DNA from: Hyphococcus flavus | GTDB taxonomy: Bacteria; Pseudomonadota; Alphaproteobacteria; Caulobacterales; Parvularculaceae | NCBI RefSeq assembly: GCF_028748065.1 | Contig: NZ_CP118166.1 | Coordinates: 2,929,501-2,993,500, forward strand | Direction of reading: 5' to 3' | Length of the DNA: 64,000 nucleotides | In this document: in pieces, positions 18,267-28,268 of the stretch | How positions within the stretch are numbered: the first letter of the stretch is position 1 | How the letters are laid out: every line of letters begins with the position of its first letter | The notes under the pieces: generated by a model | Database searches by the model: none | The model's input: the letters and a program-made list of their open reading frames with translations, nothing else | Told to the model about the DNA's origin: nothing | Made by a program: the position numbers and the translations under genes

Positions 18267-18995
18267 CTACATCTGACCTGTTGATGCCTGAACAATCGGA
18301 TAAAAATCATCCGCTTTCAGACTGGCGCCGCCGACGAGTGCGCCGTTGACGTTGGTCACTGCCAAAATTTCTTTCGCGTTACCCGGTTTCACCGAACCTC
18401 CGTAGAGTAATCTTGTGTTCACCGGGGTTTTTGATCGAAGAAAATCATGCATCTCGCCAATGTCTTCGAGCGTTGGCGTGAGGCCAGTGCCGATCGCCCA
18501 GACCGGTTCATAGGCAACGACTATCTCCTCACCCGTTTTAGGCAACGAACCGGCAAGCTGTGTGCCGACCACGTCCAAAGCCTTTCCGGCCTCGCGCTGT
18601 TCTCGTGTTTCACCGACACAGATGATTGGCGTCAGCCCGGCACGCAAAACGGCTTGGGCTTTCGACATGACGACCTGATCGGTCTCGCCATGATCGGCCC
18701 GTCGCTCCGAATGGCCCACAATTACATAGGCGGCGCCGGCATCAGCCAGCATCTCTGCACTGATATCGCCCGTATGTGCGCCGCTCGTTTCCGCATGACA
18801 GTCCTGCGCACCGATCTGGATTGCTTCATCCGCATACTCGCTGGCGAAGTTCGCCAGCAAAGTCGCTGGCGGACAGATCAGAACATCCCGGTCATCAGGC
18901 GCCGATCCGGCGAATTTCCTTATCAACGCTTCGATCTCACAGCGTGCAGCCTGGAGACCGTTCATTTTCCAATTGCCTGCGATTAGCGGCTTCAT
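18267..18995 (-). CDS. tpiA: Triosephosphate isomerase
   Basis: The 242-residue glycolytic enzyme interconverts dihydroxyacetone phosphate and glyceraldehyde 3-phosphate. The active-site Lys is in GNWKMN, the electrophilic His in IVGHSERR, and the catalytic Glu in [11 protein letters not shown]. The phosphate-binding YGGSV is present near the end. The length is at the short end of the normal range. It is divergent from ppiD, a common arrangement in alphaproteobacteria. Confidence 0.97.
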   Translation of the reverse strand: MKPLIAGNWKMNGLQAARCEIEALIRKFAGSAPDDRDVLICPPATLLANFASEYADEAIQIGAQDCHAETSGAHTGDISAEMLADAGAAYVIVGHSERRADHGETDQVVMSKAQAVLRAGLTPIICVGETREQREAGKALDVVGTQLAGSLPKTGEEIVVAYEPVWAIGTGLTPTLEDIGEMHDFLRSKTPVNTRLLYGGSVKPGNAKEILAVTNVNGALVGGASLKADDFYPIVQASTGQM

Positions 18996-19162
18996 GGCGT
19001 CCTTCCTGTGATGAGAATGGGTCTACGGGGAGTAAGCGATGCCCGCTGGCCTGTCCAGTAGAGGCGCGGATGCTCTTGTCGCGAGGCTTGGGCGCGACTA
19101 GGTTACGCGCCGAAAGCTACAGGGACGCCCTGAAATAAGGGTATGAAAATCAAGGAGTAAAG

Positions 19163-21061
19163 ATGCTCAGTCAGGTACGCAACACGCTCAAAGGCCCAAT
19201 TGCATGGCTGGTCGTCATCTTGTTGATTCTTGCATTTGCGCTGTGGGGCGTGCCCAGCGCATCCCAAATCTTTGCCTCAAACTCAACGCTTAAAGTCGGC
19301 GACAAGAATTTCTCGCAGCAATACATTCAAACTGAGTTTAACAAGGTCTTTCAGCGTCAAAGCCGTGAATCCGGCGGTTCTCTTTCGAGGGAAGACGCGA
19401 TTGCGAACGGCATGCCCAATCAGGTTATTGATACGATCGCAACGCGATCCGTGTTGACCCAGTTCGCTGATAAAATGAACCTCGCCATGCCGCGCGAAGC
19501 AGTACGGGATTATCTTCAGCAAAACGAGATTTTCCAAAACCCCGCCACTGGCCAATTCGATAGAGCGACACTTGAAGGCATTCTTTATGGGAATTCGATT
19601 ACAGTTGAAGAATTCGAACGTCAGATAAAGGCAGACCTGCAACGCGCGCAGCTAATCGAAGCCATAGCCGCTGGCGCGCCGGCGGCTGATCCCTTTGTCG
19701 ACGCCATTCTTCTTCGCGAGACAGAGCGTCGTCGCATTGCTTACCTCACGGTTACCGATGAGATGGCCGGCGTAGCGGCGGAACCAGGCCCGGATGATCT
19801 TCAAGCTTTTTATGAACAGAATGAGAGTACCTTCACAGCGCCAGAGTATCGCACGTTCGATATGCTTTTGTTGCGCTCTGCTGATTTCCGCGAAGATCTA
19901 GAGGCGCCGGAAGAAGAGCTGCAGCGTTTATATGACGCTGGCAAGGAACGACTTTATGACAAGCCAGAACGGCGGACAATCTATCAAGTCACCTATGAAA
20001 CCGAGGCCGAAGCGCTTGCCGCCGTGGCATCGCTCCGTTCGGGTACGCCGTTTGAAAACATCGCCAGTGAAAAAGGCATGAGCCTTGAAGCCGCAACCTT
20101 TCCGGAAGCGCAAAGAAGCGACATCCTTGACCCAAGCGTTGCAGAAGCTGCTTTCGCTGACGGCCTTGAAGAAGGATCAATTACAGACCCTATTCAATCG
20201 CTTTTCGGTTGGACTGTTATTCAGATCGCTGGCTTAATCCCTGCTGAAACGACGACTTTCGAAGAAGTTCGAGACCAGCTTGAGGAAGATTATCTGGCGC
20301 AGGACGTCCGCCGTCGGATGCTTGATGCGATAGATGAAATCGAAGAAGTGCGCGACACAGGCGCCGCCCTCGCAGATGCCGCGGAAGCCGCCGGCTTTTC
20401 TGTCGAAACCGTGGGGCCGATCGATCGTGTGAGTTTTTCTCCCGGGGGCGCAATCATCGACAAAGTCCCGGGCGATGTGTTGCGAGAGGCGTTTGCTCTT
20501 CAAGAAGGAGACCAGAGCGAGGCGCTTCGTCTAAGCTCAGATGATGGTTACTATATTGTTGGGCTGAAAGAAATCACGCCGCCGGCGCTTAAGCCCTTTG
20601 ATTATGTGCGTGATGAAGTTGAAGAGCGCTGGCGCAATCAGGAACGGCGCGATCGTATTTCTCAAACCGTCACGAGCATTCGCACGAGTGTTGAAGCTGG
20701 CGAAAGCCTTGAGGATGTGGCCGATACATTCAACCGCGCGCCGATTGTCACCGTGATCGACCGCAGGTTTCAAAATGATGTTATTTCCGCGAGCTTCAAC
20801 GACAGCATTTTCTTCGCTGATTTAAATGATGTAATTTCCGGACAAGTCGGCAACTCCGGCACTCAAGTGGTCGCAGAGATCCGCGAGATCGGCTACGCTC
20901 CGAGCACAATACCGCCGGAACAGGTTGATCAGTTTAAACAGATGATTGGCTATCAACTCGATCAGGAACTTGTAGAAGCGTTTGTGTTAAGCTTGCGCGA
21001 AGACTACGGCGTTAAGTTAAACCAGTCTCAGATCGACGCGCTGTTTAATGACAGCCTTTAA
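19163..21061 (+). CDS. ppiD: PpiD-type periplasmic folding chaperone (SurA-N and PPIase)
   Basis: This 632-residue protein has a short cytoplasmic N-terminus, one membrane anchor (about residues 12-32), a SurA-like chaperone domain (about 40-190), and a parvulin-like rotamase region around 240-365 (ERRTIYQVTYE, DPIQSLFGWTVIQI). It helps newly exported proteins fold at the Sec translocon. AAGGAG six bases before the ATG supports the start. trpE follows after 15 bases, so the two may be cotranscribed, as often seen in this class. Confidence 0.9.
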   Translation: MLSQVRNTLKGPIAWLVVILLILAFALWGVPSASQIFASNSTLKVGDKNFSQQYIQTEFNKVFQRQSRESGGSLSREDAIANGMPNQVIDTIATRSVLTQFADKMNLAMPREAVRDYLQQNEIFQNPATGQFDRATLEGILYGNSITVEEFERQIKADLQRAQLIEAIAAGAPAADPFVDAILLRETERRRIAYLTVTDEMAGVAAEPGPDDLQAFYEQNESTFTAPEYRTFDMLLLRSADFREDLEAPEEELQRLYDAGKERLYDKPERRTIYQVTYETEAEALAAVASLRSGTPFENIASEKGMSLEAATFPEAQRSDILDPSVAEAAFADGLEEGSITDPIQSLFGWTVIQIAGLIPAETTTFEEVRDQLEEDYLAQDVRRRMLDAIDEIEEVRDTGAALADAAEAAGFSVETVGPIDRVSFSPGGAIIDKVPGDVLREAFALQEGDQSEALRLSSDDGYYIVGLKEITPPALKPFDYVRDEVEERWRNQERRDRISQTVTSIRTSVEAGESLEDVADTFNRAPIVTVIDRRFQNDVISASFNDSIFFADLNDVISGQVGNSGTQVVAEIREIGYAPSTIPPEQVDQFKQMIGYQLDQELVEAFVLSLREDYGVKLNQSQIDALFNDSL

Positions 21062-21076
21062 GACAGTGAAACGACA

Positions 21077-22579
21077 TTGACGGCCTTACCCGATTTCAAG
21101 CATTTTGAAGCAGCGTATCAGTCGGGTAAGCCACAACTCCTGCAACGTACGCTGGTAGGCGATCTTGAAACGCCAGTGTCGGCATATCTCAAACTCGTTA
21201 CAAAAACCGACAATGCATTCCTGCTTGAATCCGTCGAAGGCGGCGAACAACTGGGACGTTACTCAATCATCGGACTTGAACCCGATGTCATCTGGAAATG
21301 TTGCGGTGAATATTCAGAAATCAACCGTAACGCCTTGTCTGACGGCGCGCACTTTGAGCGTCAAGATGGCGCACCGCTCGATAACCTGAAAGCGCTATTG
21401 GCGGAGTCAGCTTTAGCCCCGCCAGAAAACGCACCGCCGATGGCCGCAGGCGTTTTTGGTTACCTAGGGTACGACATGATCCGTCAGGTAGAATCGCTAG
21501 GTGATAAACCTGCCGGCGGCCTGGATACGCCCGATTCTATTTTCATTCGTCCTACTATCATCGCTGTATTCGACAATGTGAAGCAAGAAATATTGCTTTA
21601 TTCACCTGTACGACCGGAAACAGGCGTCTCGGCCATATCCGCTTATGAGACAGCTTCCAAGCGGCTCGAAAATTGTGTTGCGCGTTTTGAATCCTCGCTT
21701 TCACACCTTAATACAGAACCTGCCGAGGCTGCCCGGAACACGAACCATCAATCAAACACTAAACAATCTGACTATGTGAACATGGTAAAGCGCGCGAAGG
21801 ACTACATTCGTGCCGGTGACATTTTCCAAGTCGTATTAAGCCAAAGGTTTTCCCGACCGTTTTCCGCGCCGCCCTTTGAACTTTACAGAGCTTTACGGCG
21901 CTCAAATCCGTCGCCCTTCATGTACTACTTTTCGTTAGGCGGGTTTGCGATTGTCGGTTCAAGTCCCGAAATTCTAGTACGTGTTCGTGATGGTGAAATC
22001 ACGATCAGACCTATCGCAGGCACACGCCCACGCGGGAAAACACCAAAAGATGATTTGCGTTTGGAGAAAGAGTTACTCAACGATCCAAAAGAACGGGCGG
22101 AACATTTGATGCTGCTTGACCTAGGGCGCAATGATGTTGGCCGTTCTGCCGAAATCGGCAGTGTCCGCGTTACTGATCAGTTCAAGATTGAGCGCTATTC
22201 CCACGTCATGCATATCGTCTCTAATGTGGTTGGGACGTTGCGTAACGACGAACATCCAGTCAACGCTGTTGTTAACGGTTTTCCCGCCGGAACTGTTTCA
22301 GGTGCTCCCAAAATCCGCGCCATGGAAATCATCGACGAACTCGAGCAATCTCCACGAGGCGTCTATGCAGGTGCAATCGGCTATTTTTCGGCAAACGGCA
22401 ATGTCGACACCTGCATCGCTTTAAGAACCGCCATAGTGAAAGACGGCGTCATGCATGTTCAGGCCGGTGCCGGAATCGTCGCCGACTCCGACCCTGCCGC
22501 TGAACAAAATGAATGCGAAAACAAAGCAAAAGCACTTTTCGCCGCCGCAGATGCTGCGCTGAATCGCAATCACTCCTGA
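21077..22579 (+). CDS. trpE: Anthranilate synthase component I
   Basis: The 500-residue enzyme makes anthranilate from chorismate and ammonia, the first step of tryptophan synthesis. Chorismate-binding motifs are present (PFMYYFSLGGFAIVGSSPE, IRPIAGTRPRGKT, LMLLDLGRNDVG, FPAGTVSGAPK). The start is TTG: no in-frame ATG or GTG upstream is open, and the next internal Met is far inside. No leader peptide or attenuator fits in the 15 bases after ppiD. Its partner trpG lies 3.2 kb downstream, separated by two unrelated genes. Confidence 0.95.
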   Translation: MTALPDFKHFEAAYQSGKPQLLQRTLVGDLETPVSAYLKLVTKTDNAFLLESVEGGEQLGRYSIIGLEPDVIWKCCGEYSEINRNALSDGAHFERQDGAPLDNLKALLAESALAPPENAPPMAAGVFGYLGYDMIRQVESLGDKPAGGLDTPDSIFIRPTIIAVFDNVKQEILLYSPVRPETGVSAISAYETASKRLENCVARFESSLSHLNTEPAEAARNTNHQSNTKQSDYVNMVKRAKDYIRAGDIFQVVLSQRFSRPFSAPPFELYRALRRSNPSPFMYYFSLGGFAIVGSSPEILVRVRDGEITIRPIAGTRPRGKTPKDDLRLEKELLNDPKERAEHLMLLDLGRNDVGRSAEIGSVRVTDQFKIERYSHVMHIVSNVVGTLRNDEHPVNAVVNGFPAGTVSGAPKIRAMEIIDELEQSPRGVYAGAIGYFSANGNVDTCIALRTAIVKDGVMHVQAGAGIVADSDPAAEQNECENKAKALFAAADAALNRNHS

Positions 22580-22693
22580 TTTTGCGATGAGACGTATTTA
22601 ATCCGCGACAAACCCTCTGCTTCCCTTGAGCCAGAAATCGCTAGAATGTGCGTGAAACCATAGTGTTCAAATCAAGGTCTGAAGGGGATCAAG

Positions 22694-24532
22694 ATGAAAT
22701 CACTCAAACACCTATTGTCTGCAACAACTGCCCTGGCGCTTATATCACTGAGCGCGCCGTCACTAGCCGTCGCACAGGAGGCGCAAGAAACTATACAATC
22801 TGAGGACGCTCGTCTGTCAGCTTTTTTTGAAGAAATTTTTCAGCGAGAACTATCCGAGTCGCCGATGTTTCAGGCCCAGCTTGGCATGAAGGGTGACAGA
22901 TATGGCGAATGGGATGATTTCTCAGACGCAGAAGCGGTTCGCGATCATGAACAGACTGTCGGTGATCTGGAACGTCTACGCGGCGAATTCAATATTGAGA
23001 ACCTCACAGAACAATCACGGGTGAGCTATCGCATTTTTGAGTTTCTGCAAGAACGCGCAATCCGAGATCATGAATACCGGTTTCATGGTTACGCCTTCTC
23101 AACCATGAACAATCCGCTGACCTTCCCAGTTACGTTTCTACAGAATATACATAGAGTTGATGACGTCTCTGACGCCGAAGCATATATTTCCCGCATCAAT
23201 AATCTGGCAACGGCCACCGAACAGTTGATCGAAGGCATAGATATGGCGGCTGAACGCGATATCGTGCCGACTTCATTCTCATTTGACCCTGTCATCAAGG
23301 ATGCCCGAAACCTGATTACAGGGGCGCCCTTTGAGGATTCAGAAAATGAAGCTGCGCTGTTCTCCGACTTCAAAGCAAAAGTTAACGCGCTTGAAATTGA
23401 TGCCGGAGAAAAACAGCGTCTCATATCTGATGCTGAAAATGCACTCAACAATGTCTTTAAACCTTCCATAGAAAAAGTCGTCGCCAGGATTGAAGAGCTT
23501 AGAGAAGATTCTCATGGACCAAACGGCGTTTGGGCGTTGCCGGATGGCAAGGCTTACTACGAAAACCGAATTGAATTCTGGACGACAGAGTCTGACCTGA
23601 CAGCAAGTGAAATACACAAGATTGGTCTTGCCGATGTCAAACGCATACGCGGCGAAATGGCGACCATTATGAACGAGGTTGGGTTTGATGGTGATCTGCC
23701 CGCGTTCTTCGACTTTCTTCGAACAGATGCGTCAAACTTTTTTCCCGACACGCCTGAAGGGAAACAAGCGTATCTTGATGCTTCCAAGGGCTATATCGAC
23801 TCGATCTATGAGGATGTCGATCAGTATTTTAACGTGCTCCCCAAAGCGCCTCTTGAAGTCCGCGCGGTAGAGGAATGGCGCGAAGAAACCGCGCCGATCG
23901 CTTTTTACAATCGTCCGGCGCCTGACGGCTCACGTCCGGGGATTTACTACACCAACCTTAAGGACATGACGAAAAAGCAAAAGCACGAGATGGAGACCAT
24001 CGCCTATCACGAAGGCGCGCCCGGTCATCACTTTCAGCTTGCAATCCAGCAGGAACTTGTAGGTGTGCCAATGTTCCAGAAATTTGCGTTCTTCGGCGCT
24101 TATTCGGAAGGCTGGGGTCTATATGCTGAACGGCTAGCAAAGGAAAAAGGTCGTTTTACTGACCCGATGCAGGATTTCGGGCGGCTGCAAAACGAAATGC
24201 TTCGCGCTGCACGACTCGTTGTAGACACCGGCGTTCACTCTAAAAAATGGACGCGTGAAAAAGCGATCAAGTTCATGCTCGACAATAATCCGATGACGGA
24301 AACGGAAGCTACGAAAGAAGTCGAGCGTTATATCGATATTCCGGCGCAGGCACTGTCTTACAAAATCGGGATGATCAAGATCCTCGACCTCAGAGAAAAG
24401 GCGATGAATGAGCTCGGGGATGAATTCGACATCCGTGACTTCCATGATGTCGTATTGAAAAACGGCGCGGTCGCTCTGCCAATTTTGGACGAATTGGTTG
24501 ACGCATATATCGCTCGAGAAAAGGCGGAATAG
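22694..24532 (+). CDS. Secreted DUF885 metallopeptidase-like protein
   Basis: This 612-residue protein has a cleavable signal peptide (SLAVAQEA region, about residue 27) and the DUF885 domain over its whole length. The zinc-site motif is HEGAPGHHFQ, a variant of HExxH found in this family, followed by SEGWGLYAERLA, which supplies the third ligand Glu. It is presumably a periplasmic peptidase, with substrate unknown. GGGGATC before the ATG supports the start. It sits between trpE and trpG but has no known link with tryptophan synthesis. Confidence 0.85.
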   Translation: MKSLKHLLSATTALALISLSAPSLAVAQEAQETIQSEDARLSAFFEEIFQRELSESPMFQAQLGMKGDRYGEWDDFSDAEAVRDHEQTVGDLERLRGEFNIENLTEQSRVSYRIFEFLQERAIRDHEYRFHGYAFSTMNNPLTFPVTFLQNIHRVDDVSDAEAYISRINNLATATEQLIEGIDMAAERDIVPTSFSFDPVIKDARNLITGAPFEDSENEAALFSDFKAKVNALEIDAGEKQRLISDAENALNNVFKPSIEKVVARIEELREDSHGPNGVWALPDGKAYYENRIEFWTTESDLTASEIHKIGLADVKRIRGEMATIMNEVGFDGDLPAFFDFLRTDASNFFPDTPEGKQAYLDASKGYIDSIYEDVDQYFNVLPKAPLEVRAVEEWREETAPIAFYNRPAPDGSRPGIYYTNLKDMTKKQKHEMETIAYHEGAPGHHFQLAIQQELVGVPMFQKFAFFGAYSEGWGLYAERLAKEKGRFTDPMQDFGRLQNEMLRAARLVVDTGVHSKKWTREKAIKFMLDNNPMTETEATKEVERYIDIPAQALSYKIGMIKILDLREKAMNELGDEFDIRDFHDVVLKNGAVALPILDELVDAYIAREKAE

Positions 24533-24538
24533 AGCGAC

Positions 24539-25591
24539 CTAAAACCTCAACGATGGCGCTTGCGCCATCGTTGCTGGCTGTGTTGAAGCGATTATTCCCG
24601 GTAACTCGCTGGCAAAGGCCAACTCCATCCCGCGAACTGGCGCGCTAGCAAGCCAAGGCCCTAAAATATCCAGCGTTTCTTTGCGAGGGTGACCGATCAC
24701 GACGACATAACCGGTTTCCCGCGCAATACGTTCCGCTAATGCAAGTTGTGTTTTTATAGATTCCACATTGCCGACAGCATCATCCAAAAAAACATCTCTT
24801 GAATAAACATCAACCCCGATTTGACGCGCTGCTGCGCGGACCATGGTCTTATTCGTGGTCAGAGAATCCAGAAAAAACAGACCTTCCCGGTTTAAGTAGG
24901 CAATTAGGGTTTTCATAGCTGCGACATCAGAGGTCAATTTTGACCCCATATGGTTATTCACGCCAACATAACCGTCAAAGCGAGACAGATTCCATTCAAG
25001 ATTGTCAATGAAAGCGCCGCCGGTCATGCGGGTTCTTAAGGCATAAGGTCCGGGGTCAGCATCGCCACGTGGTTCCATCGGCAGATGGAGCATAATCTCT
25101 CCACCAGCAAGCCTGGCAGTTTCAACCATTGACGACACGTTCCGGGCATAGGGAAGAAACGAATAGGTGATAGGGCCAGGCAATGCGATCGCCCGCTCTG
25201 TCATGCGTTTGTCCACGCCCATATCATCCATAATAAGAATAATTTTAGGCAACACCGCTTCTGGCTGAAGTTTCATGAAATTTGACGGCGCGATAAGCCG
25301 TTCGGGCGGGCGCTCGCCAGAGAGAATGCCGGCGACAACTTCAGCGCGCGCCGCCTCAGCTTTCCGATCCATCGCCAGGACAGAATTTGGCGCTTTCTTT
25401 TCACTATAACCGGTAGAATAAGCAGAGGCGGACACCCCTCTTTCGCTTACATATGCTGCGACGGCGCCAGCCAGCAGACCGGCAAAGGCTACGGCGACGG
25501 TTGCGACCATCCCGGCATTACCGGCATAGGCGCCTGGCCGCATCCGCGGATTTTTCTGGTTCCAGACTTTTCTGCGCCACCGTTTGAGCAT
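24539..25591 (-). CDS. Divergent polysaccharide deacetylase (YibQ family)
   Basis: This 350-residue protein has a membrane segment (about residues 28-47) followed by the YibQ/DUF610 domain. IILIMDDMGV opens the fold, HLPMEP and NNHMGSKLT match the conserved metal-ligand regions, and VVIGHPRKET comes near the end. The family is a circular relative of NodB-type polysaccharide deacetylases with uncertain activity, often next to a ctpA protease and envC, which are not present here. The 3' end contains a perfect 12-bp hairpin. It is convergent with the DUF885 gene, six bases apart. Confidence 0.85.
   Translation of the reverse strand: MLKRWRRKVWNQKNPRMRPGAYAGNAGMVATVAVAFAGLLAGAVAAYVSERGVSASAYSTGYSEKKAPNSVLAMDRKAEAARAEVVAGILSGERPPERLIAPSNFMKLQPEAVLPKIILIMDDMGVDKRMTERAIALPGPITYSFLPYARNVSSMVETARLAGGEIMLHLPMEPRGDADPGPYALRTRMTGGAFIDNLEWNLSRFDGYVGVNNHMGSKLTSDVAAMKTLIAYLNREGLFFLDSLTTNKTMVRAAARQIGVDVYSRDVFLDDAVGNVESIKTQLALAERIARETGYVVVIGHPRKETLDILGPWLASAPVRGMELAFASELPGIIASTQPATMAQAPSLRF
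24548..24573 (-). terminator. Perfect 12-bp hairpin between convergent genes
   Basis: CAACGATGGCGC and its exact complement are separated by TT. The hairpin sits inside the last codons of the yibQ-family gene and 15 bases after the DUF885 stop. On the minus strand it is followed by GGTTTTAG, a short U-run, so it may terminate that gene. On the plus strand no U-tract follows. Confidence 0.45.
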
Positions 25592-25736
25592 TGTCGCCCG
25601 CTTTTTTCAGCACCCGCCCGATCAGGCGCTTGTCAAATTCCCGAATTACCGCCTAGCAGAGTTCGCAACGCTTGCGTCCGCCGCCTGCAGCGCTAAACCA
25701 TGAAAACATGAGTAATATCGCTGATTCTCGGGCCGC

Positions 25737-26318
25737 ATGATCTTGCTGATCGACAATTATGACAGCTTTACCTTCAATCTGGCCCATCTGATCGGCGGGT
25801 TGGAGGAAGAAGTTCGTGTTATGCGCAATGACGCCATAACGGCGCAAGAGGCTTTGAGCCTTGGGGCGGAAGCCATCGTTTTGTCCCCAGGACCCCGCAC
25901 CCCTAACGAGGCCGGCATCTGTCTAGAACTCGTCTGCGCTGCTGCAGACACGCGTACGCCGATTTTCGGGGTTTGTCTTGGCATGCAATCAATTGCGCAA
26001 AGTTTTGGAGGGGAGATCGTACATGCAGGAAAATTGATGCACGGCAAGACATGTGGAGTAACGCACGAGGGAATTGGGCTCTTTGCTGACCTGCCCTCGC
26101 CTTTTACAGCCGCAAGGTATCATTCACTCGTGGCTGACCGCTCGTGTATCCCAGAAAAGCTGGTCATCACTGGAAGATCAGAAGACGATCAAGAGATCAT
26201 GGCTATTGCTCATCGCGATTTACCGATCATGGGGGTTCAGTTTCACCCAGAAAGCATTGCTACAGAACATGGTCCCAAGCTTTTTGGCAACTTTCTGAAA
26301 ATAATCAGAACGCAATGA
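25737..26318 (+). CDS. trpG: Anthranilate synthase component II (glutamine amidotransferase)
   Basis: This 193-residue class I glutamine amidotransferase supplies ammonia to TrpE. The nucleophile Cys is in GVCLGMQS and the His-Glu pair in QFHPES, with the oxyanion SPGPRTP upstream. The gene overlaps trpD by ATGA. The ribosome-binding site is weak (CGGGCC). The size is that of a stand-alone TrpG, so it is not fused to TrpE as in rhizobia. Confidence 0.95.
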   Translation: MILLIDNYDSFTFNLAHLIGGLEEEVRVMRNDAITAQEALSLGAEAIVLSPGPRTPNEAGICLELVCAAADTRTPIFGVCLGMQSIAQSFGGEIVHAGKLMHGKTCGVTHEGIGLFADLPSPFTAARYHSLVADRSCIPEKLVITGRSEDDQEIMAIAHRDLPIMGVQFHPESIATEHGPKLFGNFLKIIRTQ

Positions 26319-27334
26319 CCGAGTTCAATAAACACCTCGCCCGGGCGATTTCAGGCGCGCCGCTTAATGCGAGCGAGATGCGCGAAGCCATGCTTGAATT
26401 ATTCTCAGGCAACGCCAGCGACATCGAAATTGCAGGCTTTCTGGCGGCGCTCAGAACACGCGGTGAGACCGTTGAAGAAATCGCTGCCGCCGCGCAAACC
26501 ATGCGTGATCTCGCACTCAGTGTCGACGCGCCCGAAGACGTTCTGGACACCTGTGGCACGGGTGGAGATGGCGCAGGAACCTATAACATTTCTACGGCTG
26601 CCGCCTTAATTGCTGCGGGCTGCGGCGTGCGCATCGCCAAACATGGCAACCGCGCCGCATCGTCAAAGTCCGGGTCATCGGAAGTGCTGGAGGCGTTAGG
26701 GGTAAAGCTGGATATCACGCCGGAAACAATCCGCGCCTGTATCGATAACGCCAATGTCGGTTTTATGTTCGCTGCACTTCACCATAAGGCGGTTCGGCAT
26801 GTAGCCGCCGCGCGCAAAGGGCTTGGCGTCAGAACAATCTTTAACGTCATGGGACCGCTTTCCAACCCGGCGAACGCAAAACGCCAGGTGATGGGCGTGT
26901 TCGCCCGCGACCTCGTCAGACCGATTGCCGAAGTGATGCCTCACCTTGGCGTTACAAGGGCGTGGGTCGTTCACGGCTCAGACGGGCTCGATGAACTGAC
27001 AACGACCGGGCCCACATATGTTGCGGCGCTCGAGAATGGGGCTGTCACTGAATTCGAAGTAACGCCGGAGGATGCCGGGCTGCCGAATGCAAAACCGGAA
27101 GATCTGGTTGGCGGCGAACCGCAACAAAACGCCGACGCGATCTTAAGGCTGCTGAACGGAGACAAAGGTCCCTATCGAGATATTGCTGTACTCAATACTG
27201 CAGCAGCCTTGGTGGTTGCCGATAAGGCGCCGAATATCAATGCCGCCGCTCGCATGGCTGAAAAGGCGATTGATACTGGCGCCGCCAAGTCAGCTTTGGA
27301 AAAGCTCGTCAAATACTCAAACGGCTTCGTATGA
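26315..27334 (+). CDS. trpD: Anthranilate phosphoribosyltransferase
   Basis: This 339-residue enzyme joins anthranilate to PRPP. The glycine-rich PRPP site DTCGTGGDG is followed by [12 protein letters not shown], and [21 protein letters not shown] binds anthranilate and phosphate. The start MTEFNKH is chosen because its ATG overlaps the trpG stop; the longer reading from 26144 lies inside trpG. It overlaps trpC by ATGA. Confidence 0.96.
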   Translation: MTEFNKHLARAISGAPLNASEMREAMLELFSGNASDIEIAGFLAALRTRGETVEEIAAAAQTMRDLALSVDAPEDVLDTCGTGGDGAGTYNISTAAALIAAGCGVRIAKHGNRAASSKSGSSEVLEALGVKLDITPETIRACIDNANVGFMFAALHHKAVRHVAAARKGLGVRTIFNVMGPLSNPANAKRQVMGVFARDLVRPIAEVMPHLGVTRAWVVHGSDGLDELTTTGPTYVAALENGAVTEFEVTPEDAGLPNAKPEDLVGGEPQQNADAILRLLNGDKGPYRDIAVLNTAAALVVADKAPNINAAARMAEKAIDTGAAKSALEKLVKYSNGFV

Positions 27335-28128
27335 CCATTCTCGACGATATTATCGCCTACAAAAAAACTGAAGTCGCTGTAGCGAAAGCCGATGTTCCAC
27401 TGAGTTCGCTCGAGGCATTAGCCAAAGAGATGTCTAGGCCACGCGGTTTTAAGCAAGCGCTGGAGTCAAAAGCCGCACATGGGTTTGCGCTCATTGCTGA
27501 GGTAAAAAAGGCGAGCCCGTCGAAAGGCCAGATCCGCAAGGATTTCGATCCAGTTGCAATCGCAAAAGCCTATGACGCTGGCGGCGCAGCCTGCTTGTCG
27601 GTACTTACCGATAGCCCCAGCTTTCAAGGGTCGCCTGAGTATTTACGGAAGGTTCGAAGCGCCGTCTCGCTGCCGATCCTGCGTAAGGACTTCATGATTG
27701 ATCCCTATCAGGTTGCGGAAGCTCGCGCCTGGGGCGCTGATTGCATCCTCATCATCATGGCCTGTGTGAGCGATACACTTGCTGCTGAGTTGACAGCCGC
27801 CGCAAAAGAATTGGGGCTGGACGCCCTTCTCGAAGTGCATAACAGTGATGAGATGGAGCGGGCTATTAAGCTTAATTCCCATCTTATAGGAATAAATAAC
27901 CGTAATTTATCCACTTTTGAGACTTCTCTTAGTGTAACTTCAGAACTTTCCAGCCTCGCTCCTTCATCGACCCTTCTTGTCAGCGAAAGCGGTATCTCGA
28001 CCCATCAGGATCTGATCCAGCTTTCAAGCCATGGGGCCAAAGCATTTCTAGTTGGTGAAACCCTTATGCGACAGGGTGACGTTGAAACTGCGACTCGACG
28101 TCTGTTGACCCCAATTTCCTCCGCTTAG
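27331..28128 (+). CDS. trpC: Indole-3-glycerol phosphate synthase
   Basis: This 265-residue TIM-barrel enzyme closes the indole ring. It shows the catalytic Lys in [18 protein letters not shown], the Glu in LLEVHN, and the phosphate-binding [10 protein letters not shown] and SESGIST. It is the last gene of the trpG-trpD-trpC overlap series. In Caulobacter, moaC and moeA usually lie between trpC and lexA. Here lexA follows directly with its own SOS promoter. Confidence 0.97.
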   Translation: MTILDDIIAYKKTEVAVAKADVPLSSLEALAKEMSRPRGFKQALESKAAHGFALIAEVKKASPSKGQIRKDFDPVAIAKAYDAGGAACLSVLTDSPSFQGSPEYLRKVRSAVSLPILRKDFMIDPYQVAEARAWGADCILIIMACVSDTLAAELTAAAKELGLDALLEVHNSDEMERAIKLNSHLIGINNRNLSTFETSLSVTSELSSLAPSSTLLVSESGISTHQDLIQLSSHGAKAFLVGETLMRQGDVETATRRLLTPISSA

Positions 28129-28151
28129 CGTCAGGTGTTGACGACCAATTA

Positions 28152-28166
28152 GAACAACCATAGAAC
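28152..28166 (+). promoter_or_regulatory. LexA (SOS) box of lexA
   Basis: The site is a perfect GAAC-N7-GAAC direct repeat about 100 bases before the lexA start. A weaker second copy in the opposite sense (GTTC-N7-GTTT) lies at 28181-28195. Two boxes before lexA imply autoregulation, as in other alphaproteobacteria. Confidence 0.85.
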
Positions 28167-28268
28167 ATCGTTGTCGTTTTGTTCTTTTGTCGTTTCGGTC
28201 ATGCAAGCAGCCGCTCGTTGATCACTAAATCGCACTGCGCAACCAGAACGCGAAAACCGGAGGCTAAA

